From: Pirellulales bacterium
GTDB taxonomy: Bacteria > Planctomycetota > Planctomycetia > Pirellulales > UBA1268
Direction: 5' to 3'
DNA length: 64,000 nt
Assembly: GCA_018401745.1 (NCBI GenBank)
Contig: JAGYJY010000019.1
Location: 1-64,000 of the forward strand
Positions 44,844 to 56,362 of this stretch are shown in pieces. Both the position numbers and the translations under genes were made by a program. Positions within the stretch are counted from its first letter, which is position 1. Each line of letters opens with the position of its first letter. The notes under the pieces are model-generated. The model was not told where the DNA came from. It was given only the letters and a program-made list of their open reading frames with translations, and made no database searches.

Positions 44844-46169
44844 CAGAGACCCGCCGTTTCACCGTCAAGCCGCTCTCTCGCGTTGAGGGGGAGGGGGCCC
44901 TGCGGGTTCGCGTGCAGGGCGACGCGATTGAGATTGCCGAGTTCAACATCTACGAGCCGCCCCGTTTTTTTGAGAAGCTGCTGGTGGGCCGCGAGGTGCA
45001 CGAGGTGCCCGACATCACCGCACGGATCTGCGGCATCTGTCCGGTCGCCTACCAGATGAGCTCCTGCCAGGCGCTTGAGAAAGCCCTGGGCATCGAGGTG
45101 ACGCCGGAGATCCGCCTGCTCCGCAGACTGCTCTACTGCGGCGAGTGGATCCAGAGCCATGCCTTGCATGTGCATCTGCTTCACGCCCCCGACTTTCTCG
45201 GTTTCGAGAGCGGCCTGGCGATGGCCGCCACGCACCCGCAGCTGGTGGAAAACGGCCTCAGGCTCAAGGCGCTGGGAAACCGGCTGTTGGAAGTGGTCGG
45301 CGGACGGGCTGTGCACCCGATCAACGTGACGGTGGGAGGCTTCTACAAGGCTCCCGCGGCGTCGGCGATCCGCGGCCTGCTGCCAGAGCTCGCGTGGGGG
45401 CTGGATACCTGTCTTTCGCTGCTGGAGACGGTGGCCCGATTTGAGGTGCCCCAGCTCGACGTGCCCTATGAGAGCGTCGCGCTGCAGCACGAACGCGAGT
45501 ATCCGATGAACGAGGGCCAGATTCTCTCCAGTGGCAGTGAGCACACCGCTCCGCTGCGAATCGAAGTGGAGGAGTTTTCGCGTCACTTTGCCGAGCGGCA
45601 GGTGCCGCACAGCACGGCCCTGCACAGCCTCCGACTCCCAAACGAAACTGCCTATCTCACCGGGCCGATTGCCCGGATGAACCTCTGCCGAGACCAGCTG
45701 CCAGCCCGGGCCGCCGCCGCTGCCGAGGCGTGCGGGCTCGAGTGGCCGATCCGAAATCCCTATCGCTCGATCGTGGCCCGCGTGGTGGAAATGGTGGCAG
45801 CCTGCGAGATCGCCAGCGGGATTGTTCGCGAGGCCGCCGGCGAGATCAGTCCGTGCCGGGTCGCGTATCAGCCGAGAGCCGGCAGCGGCTGCCATGCCAC
45901 GGAGGCTCCTCGCGGCCTGCTCTACCATCGCTACAGGCTTGACGACCAGGGCCTGGTCGCCGAGGCCACGATCATTCCTCCGACCTCGCAAAACCAGGCC
46001 CAGGTGGAGGAGGATCTCCGCGGCCTGCTGCCGAGTGTGCTGGCCTTCGACGATGCTGAGGCCACGCGACGATGCGAGATGCTGATTCGCAGCTACGATC
46101 CCATGCATCAGCTGTGCGACCCACTTCCTGACCCTCTCAGTGGAGCGGTGCACACCAGACCGCGCGTAA
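44840..46169 (+). CDS. NiFe hydrogenase large subunit, group 3b type (frameshift at L2 motif)
   Basis: The L1 motif [16 protein letters not shown] near 65 and the rest to about residue 420 are normal. At 46097-46106 the sequence reads GATCCCATGC, giving [15 protein letters not shown] in frame. With one base removed it gives [16 protein letters not shown] and stops at TAA 46167-46169, 442 codons. That is the correct L2 motif (DPCxxC) that supplies two Ni ligands and the length of the family. As sequenced, the frame runs on to 46336 through a terminator hairpin. Either an assembly error or a mutation that destroys the active site. With the other three subunits it would oxidise or produce H2 with NADPH, possibly also reduce sulfur. 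Confidence 0.88.
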
Positions 46170-46200
46170 AAAAGCCGCGGTGGCCCGAAGGCCACCGCGG
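46168..46200 (-). terminator. Intrinsic terminator (minus strand), 11-bp stem
   Basis: Read on the minus strand: CCGCGGTGGCC-TTCG-GGCCACCGCGG followed by C and six T. It is ideal for ending the nrdJ transcript and overlaps the natural stop of the hydrogenase operon on the other strand, where its hairpin may also act. Confidence 0.85.
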
Positions 46201-46505
46201 ACTCGCGGAATCGAACTGCTGTTTCCTGTGCGACGGAGTAGGTCGCTGCGAAAATGATGCGGGGCAGGTCGTGCTGAGCACGGCCGGTCATTGGCTCCGG
46301 ATCAACGCTGTAGTTTTGGCTCCTCCGAAGGACTGAAACGAGCGTTCTTTTTTCGGACAAGGTGAGGTTTCGTCATTCCAAGCCGCTCGGCTGTTGGAAT
46401 TTTGTCCCCACCGCGCATTTGCTATGGCCGGCGGAGTCGCCCACGGGTGGTCCGGCTCGGCCTGGCCTCCTCTCGCTTGCTTCACCGCGGCGGCTGTGGG
46501 CTCCC
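46201..46505. other. Intergenic region between convergent hydrogenase and nrdJ genes
   Basis: About 305 bp. The open plus frame here (to 46336) arises only from the hydrogenase frameshift. No RNA gene, repeat or promoter was recognised. Confidence 0.5.
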
Positions 46506-49613
<3,108 letters not shown>

Positions 49614-49682
49614 GAGGGGCTCCGGGAAACGATGAGAAGGAAACGGCGTGGCACGGGGCCAAGGACGTCGTCACCCACAGAA

Positions 49683-49710
49683 AGTATACTTGCGTATAGC
49701 ATTCAAGCAA
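49683..49710 (-). promoter_or_regulatory. Probable nrdJ promoter
   Basis: On the minus strand TTGCTT (49705-49710), 16 bases, then TATACT (49683-49688), about 70 bp before the nrdJ ATG at 49613. Confidence 0.6.
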
Positions 49711-49841
49711 GCGCGGTTAGCGAACAGGGGTGGCCGAAGACTCTCACCGGGATCGTGGCGGCACAACCACCTGCGGCAAGCATCATCACTGGTGCCCCAC
49801 GGGCACCGGCCCCCAGGCCGAAAAAGCAGCTCCTTCTGCAA

Positions 49842-49855
49842 ATATCGCAAGATAT
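49842..49855. promoter_or_regulatory. Possible NrdR-type operator palindrome
   Basis: ATATC-GCAA-GATAT, followed by AGTGG, partly resembles NrdR boxes (ACACTATATATAGTGT). It lies about 230 bp from the nrdJ start, farther than usual, and only one clear box is seen. Confidence 0.25.
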
Positions 49856-50114
49856 AGTGGCAATCTGTTGGCCGACCACTTCATATGGCCGGGGCGTGAA
49901 TGTAACGGTCCGGCAGGAGGCGTCAAGCGGTTTTTGTGAGGAGACGATTTGCACCGAGAAAGAGACGATCCGTGTTCGTCTGGAAGAGAGGGTGACCCCG
50001 TCGGGAGTTGTGCCGGGGCCGAGGTGGCGGCAGCCCGTAGGAGGGGGAACAGGCTCCCCACCCTGCGAGACGAGAGGTTTTCGCATGCCGCCGAGGATCG
50101 ATTAGACTGCGAGG

Positions 50115-50654
50115 GTGTCTTCCCCAAAGCCAACACCGCTGGACTCCCTCCGAGAACGGCTCCGCGCTGTCAGCCTGCGGTGCACCGCTGCCCGGCTGAC
50201 GGTGCTGCAGCACCTCGTCGACAACAGCGGCCCCAAGACACATGCCGAGGTGTCCGACGCCCTCGCCGACAAAGGCTTTGATCGGGCCACGATCTACCGC
50301 AACCTCACCGAGCTGACCGAGGCTGGGCTTGTGGCGCGAGTCGAGCTAGGGGATCACGTCTGGCGGTTTGAGCTCCGCGGAAAGGATGCGGCCGGTCGGC
50401 ACGAGGAGAGCCATCCGCACTTTGTCTGCACGAGCTGCGGCGAGGTGTCGTGCCTCGACGATGTGACCGTGGCGATCACACCCAAGGTGGCCGCCGCAGC
50501 GAAGCCGCTGCCCGCCGCTCGTCAGAGCAAAAAGGCAGCAGGCAAAGGCTCGACATCGCCTTCGGCACGGCCGCGGCGAAAGAGTTTCAATGAGATTCCC
50601 CAGGTGACCGAAGTGCTGCTGAAGGGCCGCTGCGGCAACTGCGAGGAGCACTGA
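50115..50654 (+). CDS. Fur-family metal-responsive regulator
   Basis: 179 residues from GTG 50115. The winged helix (LRCTAARLTVLQHLVDNSGPKTHAEVSDALADKGFDRATIYRNLTELTEAGLVARVELG) is followed by the dimerisation domain with HPHFVCTSCGEVSCLDDVTV and a closing CGNCEEH; CxxC pairs form a structural zinc site. A Lys/Ala-rich insert (residues about 130-160) is unusual. Whether it senses iron, zinc or peroxide cannot be decided, although a Fur-box-like palindrome lies before hemP 2.7 kb downstream. deoC follows after 7 bp. Confidence 0.9.
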   Translation: MSSPKPTPLDSLRERLRAVSLRCTAARLTVLQHLVDNSGPKTHAEVSDALADKGFDRATIYRNLTELTEAGLVARVELGDHVWRFELRGKDAAGRHEESHPHFVCTSCGEVSCLDDVTVAITPKVAAAAKPLPAARQSKKAAGKGSTSPSARPRRKSFNEIPQVTEVLLKGRCGNCEEH

Positions 50655-50661
50655 GTCACGC

Positions 50662-51375
50662 ATGCCCGCTCACCCGACGGTTGCCGACGTTGCGGCCAAA
50701 CTCGACCATGCGGTGCTCAAGCCGCAGGCCACAGAGGCCGATCTCGCCGCTGCTGTGGCCATGTGTCGCAGCCGAGAGGTGGGCTGCCTCTGTGTGCGGC
50801 CGGTGGACGTAGCGGCGGCCGCCAGGCAGCTCGCCGGCAGCGGCGTTGTGGTGGCGAGCGTGGTGGGCTTTCCGCACGGCGGCCACCGCTCTGATGTGAA
50901 GGCCTTCGAGGCAGCCCGGGCGATTGCTGATGGTGCCCGTGAGCTCGACATGGTGATGAACGTGGGGGCCTTTCTCTCCGGTCACACGGGCCTTGTGCAG
51001 AGCGATATCGCAGCCGTGGTCGCGGAAGCGAAGGTGGCGGAAGAGCCGGTGCTCGTGAAGGTGATCCTCGAGACCTGCCTGCTCTCGCTTGATCAGGTGG
51101 CTGCGGCGTCGCTGCTTGCCGAAGAGGCCGGTGCCGATTACGTGAAAACCTCCACCGGCTTCGCTGCCCATGGAGCGACGCCTGAGGCGGTGGTCACCAT
51201 GCTCGAGACGGTCGGGGGCAGGCTTGGGGTGAAGGCCTCAGGCGGCATTCGCACCTGGACGGAAGCCGTGCGGTATCTCGAGATGGGCTGCGGTCGGATT
51301 GGCGTTGGCGATGCCGCGACGATTCTCGACGGGGCAACGGCGGCACAGCAGCGGCCCTCGTCCGAAGCCTACTGA
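50662..51375 (+). CDS. deoC: Deoxyribose-phosphate aldolase
   Basis: 237 residues. KLDHAVLKPQATEADL near 12, CVRPVDVAAA, VVGFPHGGHRSDVKAFEA near 70, RELDMVMNVGAFLSG near 95, VKVILETCLL near 130 and the Schiff-base lysine in GADYVKTSTGFAAHGATPEAV near 155, then VKASGGIRTW. It splits 2-deoxyribose-5-phosphate into glyceraldehyde-3-phosphate and acetaldehyde in nucleoside catabolism. Seven bp after the Fur-family gene, so probably co-transcribed; metabolic link unclear. Confidence 0.95.
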   Translation: MPAHPTVADVAAKLDHAVLKPQATEADLAAAVAMCRSREVGCLCVRPVDVAAAARQLAGSGVVVASVVGFPHGGHRSDVKAFEAARAIADGARELDMVMNVGAFLSGHTGLVQSDIAAVVAEAKVAEEPVLVKVILETCLLSLDQVAAASLLAEEAGADYVKTSTGFAAHGATPEAVVTMLETVGGRLGVKASGGIRTWTEAVRYLEMGCGRIGVGDAATILDGATAAQQRPSSEAY

Positions 51376-51432
51376 GCGTTCCGCAGGGTGCGTGCTCAAG
51401 GGTGCATGCCAGAGCCCGCCGTGCTGGCAGCC

Positions 51433-52410
51433 TCACCCCGCCCGGTCTGCGAGCGGAACCGCGGCGCGGCGGAGGTGCCGCGGGCGGATCACCTGGGTGG
51501 CCCAGCCGAGCCGTTCCAGCAGCAGGATCACGTAGTAGGTCCCATCGACTTCCCACCAGCGGTGCTGCACGCTCGCGCTGGACGGGTCGTGGTGATGGTT
51601 GTTGTGCCAGCCCTCACCCATCGCCACCAGGCCCACCAGCCAGTTGTTGCGGCTGTCTTCGCCAGTGGCATAGCTGCGGTAGCCGAAGAGGTGGGTCAGG
51701 GAGTTGACGCTCCAGGTGATGTGCCACACCAGCACCGTGCGGACAAACGCTCCCCACACCAGCCAGCTTGCTCCCAGGCGGGTGGCCTCTTGCCAGCTGC
51801 CACCAGTGAGAAAACCAACGGCACACCCGGCCGCGGCAAAGCCGATCGCATGCGCCGCGTAGATCCAGAGGATCGCAAACGGGTTTCGCTCCAGCCAGCG
51901 GTAGTAGTCGTCGGCGAGGATGTCGCGGGCATACTTGTCAAAGAAGGCGTAGGTGTGGCGGCCGGGGGCTCGGCGAAAGAGCCAGCCGGCGTGGGACCAG
52001 CCGACGCCATCCCTCGGGGAATGGGGGTCGAGGGTGTCGTCGGAGTGCACATGATGGAGGCGGTGGTTGGCGACCCACCGAGCGGGCGTGTCTTCCAGCG
52101 AGCACAGCGCGAACGTGGCCAGCACCCGCTCAACGCGGCTGGAGAGCTTGAGGCTGCGGTGGGAGAGCGCTCGGTGGTAGCAGAGATTGATGCCGAGCGT
52201 GCCAAACACAATCACACCCCCGAGCGCCAGGGCCAGCCCCGACCAGCTGAAAAACCCCGGCAGCAGGGCGATGCAGGCCAGCAGGTGCACCGCTGTGATC
52301 GGCAGCAGGTATTCCCAGTGGGTTGACGGACGGGCAGCGGCAGAGTCGGTGGTCTGAGGCACGGTGGCGTTCCCTGAGGCAAAGGGCGGGTGAGACGAAA
52401 GCGTCGTCAC
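51433..52410 (-). CDS. Membrane fatty acid (acyl-CoA type) desaturase
   Basis: 325 residues with four hydrophobic segments. Histidine boxes of delta-9 desaturases are present: CYHRALSHRSLK near 78 (HxxxxH), WVANHRLHHVHSDD near 112 (HxxHH), VWHITWSVNSLTHLFG near 230 and GEGWHNNHHHDPSSA near 265 (HxxHH). The di-iron enzyme inserts a cis double bond in saturated acyl chains, using O2 and reducing equivalents. Convergent to deoC with 57 bp between the stops. Confidence 0.93.
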   Translation of the reverse strand: MTTLSSHPPFASGNATVPQTTDSAAARPSTHWEYLLPITAVHLLACIALLPGFFSWSGLALALGGVIVFGTLGINLCYHRALSHRSLKLSSRVERVLATFALCSLEDTPARWVANHRLHHVHSDDTLDPHSPRDGVGWSHAGWLFRRAPGRHTYAFFDKYARDILADDYYRWLERNPFAILWIYAAHAIGFAAAGCAVGFLTGGSWQEATRLGASWLVWGAFVRTVLVWHITWSVNSLTHLFGYRSYATGEDSRNNWLVGLVAMGEGWHNNHHHDPSSASVQHRWWEVDGTYYVILLLERLGWATQVIRPRHLRRAAVPLADRAG

Positions 52411-52511
52411 CCATGCGGGACCGGGCGAGTCGCCCCAGGCATCGACAGCCTTAGGGTAGCCGTTTGCATGCCCCCTCCGCCAGCGACAAAAAAGCGGAAC
52501 TACTTGCAGAG

Positions 52512-52715
52512 CTACTTATAGAGGATGAGTTTGCCGCTGCGGGTCTGTCGCAGGCGGTACAGCTCTCCCTGATGCAGGATCAGCCGCTCGTTGCTGCCTT
52601 CAAGGAGCGTCCGCGAGTCGAGTGGCGGAAGCTGATGGTCGCCTGTGCCGGTCGGTTGACCCCCTGCATCCCGGTGCGGCTTCTCGGGGGGCCGCTCGTC
52701 TGATGTGGGATTCAT
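52512..52715 (-). CDS. hemP: HemP-family hemin uptake protein
   Basis: 67 residues from ATG 52715. The C-terminal half PLDSRTLLEGSNERLILHQGELYRLRQTRSGKLILYK is the HemP pattern (LDSRtLl.g..e..I.H.g..YrLR.Tr.gKLILtK). HemP proteins are small and usually lie with haem uptake genes under Fur control. The N-terminal half is a polar linker. A 7-1-7 palindrome lies 86 bp upstream. An in-frame extension to 52778 has no support. Confidence 0.8.
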   Translation of the reverse strand: MNPTSDERPPEKPHRDAGGQPTGTGDHQLPPLDSRTLLEGSNERLILHQGELYRLRQTRSGKLILYK

Positions 52716-52800
52716 GGGGAAACACTTCGGCGGGACAAAAAAGATCGAACCGGCCGGAACGCCGCAACGCGATGGCAACTCGCGTTGGCTGACTTCTTGA

Positions 52801-52815
52801 TACTGAGTCTCAGTA
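52801..52815. promoter_or_regulatory. Fur-box-like 7-1-7 palindrome upstream of hemP
   Basis: TACTGAG-T-CTCAGTA is perfectly symmetric with the 7-1-7 geometry of Fur-family operators. It lies between hemP and the divergent phosphatase gene and could control either. Confidence 0.5.
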
Positions 52816-52974
52816 AAGACATGAACATCATCGGCGTTTCAGACGATGGCGTCAATCCCTCCGTAACACGGCAGACGGAATCTGCCGCCGCGATGCGGCC
52901 ATACGGGAGGTTCTGCACATCGGCCACCCTCGCTCGACCGCGCGTCGAAGCCATCTGGCGGCGATGCTACAACG

Positions 52975-54312
52975 ATGCAGTTGTGGGGTGTTTTCACGCG
53001 TGTGTGGAGGGCTGGTGTTGTGGTGAGAGAAGCTGTTGTGGTCGGGCTGGTGGCGATTGTGGCCAGCTGCGTGAGCGGGGCCTGCCCAGCTGCTGAGGCT
53101 GCAGTCACCGGCCCGATGCTCGGGGCGGTCGATGAACACTCGGCCCGGGTCTGGCTGCGGCCCGGCGGCGAGGCTGAGGTCACGCTGACGATTCGCGATC
53201 CCGACGGCCTGCCGGTCTTCGAGGAGACAAAAAAGGCCGCGGCGGAGCACGACTTCTGCCTGCACTGGCAGGCCGGCGATCTCAAGCCGGCGACTGGCTA
53301 TGCCTACTCGTTTACCTGGCACTCCGGGGGCGGCGAGGCGGCTCCCGTCGGTCCCTGGCCCCTGCAGACGGCGCCGCCGGCAGACCTGCCTGGCCGGGCC
53401 TGCCTGGCCTTCGGCTCCTGCGCGTCGGAGAAGTTTCCGGCGATCTGGGAGCGGATGGCTGTGGAGGGCGTTGAAGCGGTGCTGCTCTGTGGCGACACGC
53501 CCTACATCGACACCTCGGATCTGGCGACCAATCGGCGGCGGCACCGGGAGTTTCTCGCCCAGCCGGGCCTTGCCGAGCTGATCCGCACCCGCCCCACGCT
53601 TGGCACCTGGGATGACCACGACTTCGGGGCCAACGATTCCGATGCCACCAAGGTCGACCGGGAGACGATCCGGCAGGTGTTTACCGAATATCGGGCCCTG
53701 CAGTCGTTTGGCGAGAACGGCGAGGGCATCTACACGAGCTTCCGTCGCGGGCCGGTGGAGGTCTTTCTGATCGACGCCCGCTACTTCTCCCAGGCTGGCC
53801 CCTCGCCAGTCGATCCGACCAAACCGACGCTTCTCGGCAGGCAGCAGTGGGAGTGGCTCAAGCGTTCACTGGCCGGATCGACGGCCCCCTTCAAGATCCT
53901 CGCCACTGGCATGGTCTGGCACGACAAGCCCAATCGGGAAAAAGACGACTGGCAGACCTACGCCCATGAGCGGGAGGCGGTCTTTGACTTTCTTGCGGAG
54001 CACACGATCAGAGGTGTCGTGCTTCTCGGTGGCGATGTGCATGTCTCCCTGCGGCTTGAGCACCTGCCCGCCGAGCGGCTTGGTTTTCCGGTCTTTGAGT
54101 ATGTCGTCTCCCCGCTGCACGACTCGGTGATCCCAAGCCTGGTGCCCAAGAACGACGCGAGGCTTCGCTGGTCGGCGACGGAGCCCAACGTGTTTCTGCG
54201 GATGGTGGCCGACACGACCGGCAGCGTGCCCACGCTCACCTCGACCTGGATCCAGCTCGACGGCACACGGCTCCACGAGCATGTGATCCGGCTGGAGCCA
54301 GCGGCCGAGTAG
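52975..54312 (+). CDS. PhoD-like alkaline phosphatase/phosphodiesterase (secreted)
   Basis: 445 residues from ATG 52975; a GTG at 53023 would shorten the signal peptide region (VVVGLVAIVASCVSGACPAAEA). An Ig-like N-terminal domain (GPMLGAVDEHSARVWLRP) precedes the PhoD metallophosphatase core: LAFGSCASEKFPAIWERM near 145, VLLCGDTPYIDTSD near 170, LGTWDDHDFGANDSD near 210, EVFLIDARYFSQ near 265, LGRQQWEWLKRSL, and VVLLGGDVHVSLRLEHL near 350. The metal ligands are complete. It releases phosphate from diesters or phospholipids outside the cell. Only distantly similar to the enzyme at 3360. Confidence 0.9.
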   Translation: MQLWGVFTRVWRAGVVVREAVVVGLVAIVASCVSGACPAAEAAVTGPMLGAVDEHSARVWLRPGGEAEVTLTIRDPDGLPVFEETKKAAAEHDFCLHWQAGDLKPATGYAYSFTWHSGGGEAAPVGPWPLQTAPPADLPGRACLAFGSCASEKFPAIWERMAVEGVEAVLLCGDTPYIDTSDLATNRRRHREFLAQPGLAELIRTRPTLGTWDDHDFGANDSDATKVDRETIRQVFTEYRALQSFGENGEGIYTSFRRGPVEVFLIDARYFSQAGPSPVDPTKPTLLGRQQWEWLKRSLAGSTAPFKILATGMVWHDKPNREKDDWQTYAHEREAVFDFLAEHTIRGVVLLGGDVHVSLRLEHLPAERLGFPVFEYVVSPLHDSVIPSLVPKNDARLRWSATEPNVFLRMVADTTGSVPTLTSTWIQLDGTRLHEHVIRLEPAAE

Positions 54313-54339
54313 GTGCGACATTTCTTTCGCTCCTCGACC

Positions 54340-54432
54340 GACAGATTCCTCGGCAGCCGGGGCCATGGGAGCGATCGCGGTCGTCATCGCGGCATGCTCG
54401 TGGCGGTGCCGGCGCTTGGTGGCCGGTCGCCG
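54340..54432 (+). pseudogene. Possible PEP-CTERM-like C-terminal anchor remnant
   Basis: The frame ending at 54438 reads SAAGAMGAIAVVIAACSWRCRRLVAGRR, a hydrophobic stretch followed by basic residues after PRPTD, like a degraded PEP-CTERM end. No gene body precedes it. Confidence 0.25.
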
Positions 54433-54469
54433 CTGACCGATCAAAAGGCTGTCTGAACCGCCCGAAGAG

Positions 54470-54609
54470 ATGTCGAGCGGCTGCGTCAGGCCGCTGTCGG
54501 AATAAAACGCATAGTAGGGCGAGCTACTGATATTTCTTCCATCGACCCAGATCGTGTTGCCGTATGCCAGCGGTGTCAGCAGCATTCCGCAAAGAGCTAA
54601 CAGCAACAT
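54470..54609 (-). pseudogene. N-terminal fragment of a secreted surface protein
   Basis: From ATG 54609: LLLALCGMLLTPLAYGNTIWVDGRNISSSPYYAFYSDSGLTQPLDISSGG. It has a signal peptide and the start of a beta-rich surface protein but continues into unrelated antisense sequence of the phosphatase gene. Probably the 5' end of a lost gene. Confidence 0.4.
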
Positions 54610-54746
54610 GCGTGCATATCGCGTTTGTGCATTTTGTCACATCCTTTGAAATGACGCAGGTGAAGTGAGCAGGTTTGATCTGTTCCAATCGAACAGGAAA
54701 CACCCAAGCTTTCCCTGTCCCAGTCGCCGCAAGGTATTCCCACGGC

Positions 54747-55742
54747 ATGGACTTTCTCAAGATCCATATGATTTGTCTCAAATGCTTCCCGGTTTTCTTT
54801 GGCCTTTGCCTGCTCCCCGCGACCCGAGCAGCCGACCCCGTTCGAACTCCCAATGTCGCTCCGAAGGAGGTTCAGGATTTGCTCACGATTGACAACGGAA
54901 CGATCCGGGTCGGGATCGATCGTGAGATGGGTGCCTCCATCACCTGGCTCTCCTCGAAAGGCTATCCGAAGAACATGGTCAACATCCATGACCCGGGCCG
55001 CCTCATCCAGCAGTCTTACTATGCAGGCAGGAGCCTCGACCGGAGCGCCGACGGTCAGAGCAAGTCATGGAACCCATGGGCCTGGAATCCGATCCAGGGA
55101 GGCGGGGTCGGCTCGTGGGCGCGGGTAACGAGGTTCGAAAAAAGGAACGGCCAAAGTCTCTACGCCGAAACCGTACCGAAGCTGTGGGATATGCCGGACG
55201 AAGAGGCCGAGGCGATCATGCGGCAGTGGACCGGTTTCGATGAGGATCTACCGGATGTGCTCGAGGTCCGTTGCGAACTGCTCTGCCAACGAAAGCCGGG
55301 AGATCGCTGGGGACCTGCTCTGCCCCGACACCAGGAGGTGCCGGCTCTTTACTTCACGCGGAACTTCAGTGAATTTCAAAGTTACCTCGGCGAAGGAAAA
55401 TGGAGGATGGAATCGCAGCCTCCCGGTCCTCCCTGGGGAAAAGCGGTTCCTCCGCGAAAAGCGATCGCCTGTTTTGAAAAGGGCGGAGAGGGCATTGCTG
55501 TTTTCAGCCCGACCGCAACAGAGCACTGGAACTTCGGTCCTCATGCAGGTGGAAGCAGCCCCGACCCCATGGCGGCACCCTGTGTGCACCTCGCTCCGAT
55601 TTCAAAAGTGAATCTCGGCCCGCGTTCCACGCTTGGCTATCGCTACTGGATTGTGGCCGGAACCAAAGACTCCATTGTGAAACGACTCGATGAGCTGTGG
55701 GAGAAATACTCGGAGGAATCTTTCGAGCTGACAAATCCTTAG
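54747..55742 (+). CDS. Secreted protein of unknown function, mutarotase-like N-terminus
   Basis: 331 residues from ATG 54747, with a signal peptide (ICLKCFPVFFGLCLLPATRA). The start of the mature part, LLTIDNGTIRVGIDREMGASITWLSSKGYPKNMVNIHDPGRLIQQSYYAGRSLD, resembles secreted proteins with a galactose mutarotase-like beta-sandwich; VPALYFTRNFSEFQSYLG and the end YRYWIVAGTKDSIVKRLDELWEKY follow. I do not know a tested member. Codon use is visibly less GC-rich than neighbours (many AAA, TTT, GAA), which suggests acquisition from another phylum. It is complete and has no operon partner. Confidence 0.7.
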   Translation: MDFLKIHMICLKCFPVFFGLCLLPATRAADPVRTPNVAPKEVQDLLTIDNGTIRVGIDREMGASITWLSSKGYPKNMVNIHDPGRLIQQSYYAGRSLDRSADGQSKSWNPWAWNPIQGGGVGSWARVTRFEKRNGQSLYAETVPKLWDMPDEEAEAIMRQWTGFDEDLPDVLEVRCELLCQRKPGDRWGPALPRHQEVPALYFTRNFSEFQSYLGEGKWRMESQPPGPPWGKAVPPRKAIACFEKGGEGIAVFSPTATEHWNFGPHAGGSSPDPMAAPCVHLAPISKVNLGPRSTLGYRYWIVAGTKDSIVKRLDELWEKYSEESFELTNP

Positions 55743-56098
55743 TCCTTCTCCGACTCCACAGGAACGGCTCAAGGCTTCCCCCTGCGAACCAGTATCCGCA
55801 GCCGTCCAGCCTCGTACTGCGAGGCATTGTTCGCAAAAGTCCAGTCGCTGGCACACGAGATCGAGCGACTGCTCTGCGCTGCGGTAGGCGGCACGAGAGA
55901 CGCCGCCACCCCCGCATCCCTCTGCGGTGGCGCTTTTCTCGCGTCGGCGGAAACTGCGTCGCAGTTTGCCGGTCCCGGGGCTTCGGCGGCTTGCGACCGG
56001 CGTCGCACCTCAACCCTCGACGGCCAGGTCGAAGGGGAGCTGGTGGGGGCCGGTGGCGATGACGGTCCAGCCGGGGCGACCCCAGGCATGCCGCCGAC
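55743..56098. other. Region without an intact gene, with an IS91 scrap
   Basis: About 355 bp. Contains the transposase scrap at 55851 and, on the minus strand near 56018-56095, a short coding-like end (GRPGWTVIATGPHQLPFDLAVEG and stop) of unknown origin. Confidence 0.4.
55851..55925 (+). pseudogene. IS91-type transposase fragment
   Basis: The plus strand reads AHEIERLLCAAVGGTRDAATPAS, the same segment as at 5441-5542. It shows that the same mobile element left traces in both accessory patches. Confidence 0.5.
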
Positions 56099-56362
56099 TT
56101 ACTCGTAATGGCTCCATAGGCGGAGCACTTTGACGATTTTTTCGGCGTCGATGACCTCATAGACAAGGCGATGCTGGATGTTGATCCGGCGGGAGTATGC
56201 ACCCTTGAGATCCCCGACGAGTCGCTCGAATGGCGGCGGGCGGCGAAAGGGGTTCTCCGCGAGCAAGGTCAGGAGGCTTTCCGCCTTGGGCCGCAATCCT
56301 GCGGCAGCAATCCGGCGGGCGTCCTTGCGGGCCTGCCTGGTGAACACGATCTGCCAACTCAC
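56099..56362 (-). CDS. yoeB: YoeB-family mRNA interferase toxin
   Basis: 87 residues from GTG 56360-56362 (VSWQIVFTRQARKDARRIAAAGL), which overlaps the antitoxin stop as GTGA; an ATG start at 56383 is possible. Later motifs NPFRRPPPFERLVGDLKGAYSRRINIQHRLVYEVIDAEKIVKVLRLWSHYE are highly typical of YoeB/Txe, with the C-terminal W-HYE. It cleaves mRNA on the ribosome. Complete and probably active. Confidence 0.92.
   Translation of the reverse strand: MSWQIVFTRQARKDARRIAAAGLRPKAESLLTLLAENPFRRPPPFERLVGDLKGAYSRRINIQHRLVYEVIDAEKIVKVLRLWSHYE

Larger units (their letters stand above)
49614..50114. other. Divergent intergenic region between nrdJ and the Fur-family gene
   Basis: 500 bp. It holds the nrdJ promoter, a palindrome at 49842, and otherwise GC-rich sequence with no RNA gene recognised. 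A cobalamin riboswitch was looked for ahead of nrdJ and its B12-box consensus was not found. Confidence 0.5.

Noticed and set aside
46194-46260. T-loop-like GTTCGATTC on the minus strand after the hydrogenase operon, suggesting a tRNA or tmRNA end.
   Set aside because: Only three of five T-stem pairs form and no acceptor, D or anticodon arms could be folded around it.
46201-46336. C-terminal extension of the hydrogenase large subunit.
   Set aside because: It results from the frameshift; the extension crosses a terminator hairpin and has no family counterpart.
49614-50114. Cobalamin riboswitch ahead of the B12-dependent nrdJ.
   Set aside because: No B12-box consensus (GCCACTG-type) or suitable stem set was found on the minus strand; a plain promoter is present instead.
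53866-54609. 247-residue minus-strand protein.
   Set aside because: Only the first 45 or so residues look like a real secreted protein; the rest is antisense of the PhoD-like phosphatase gene.
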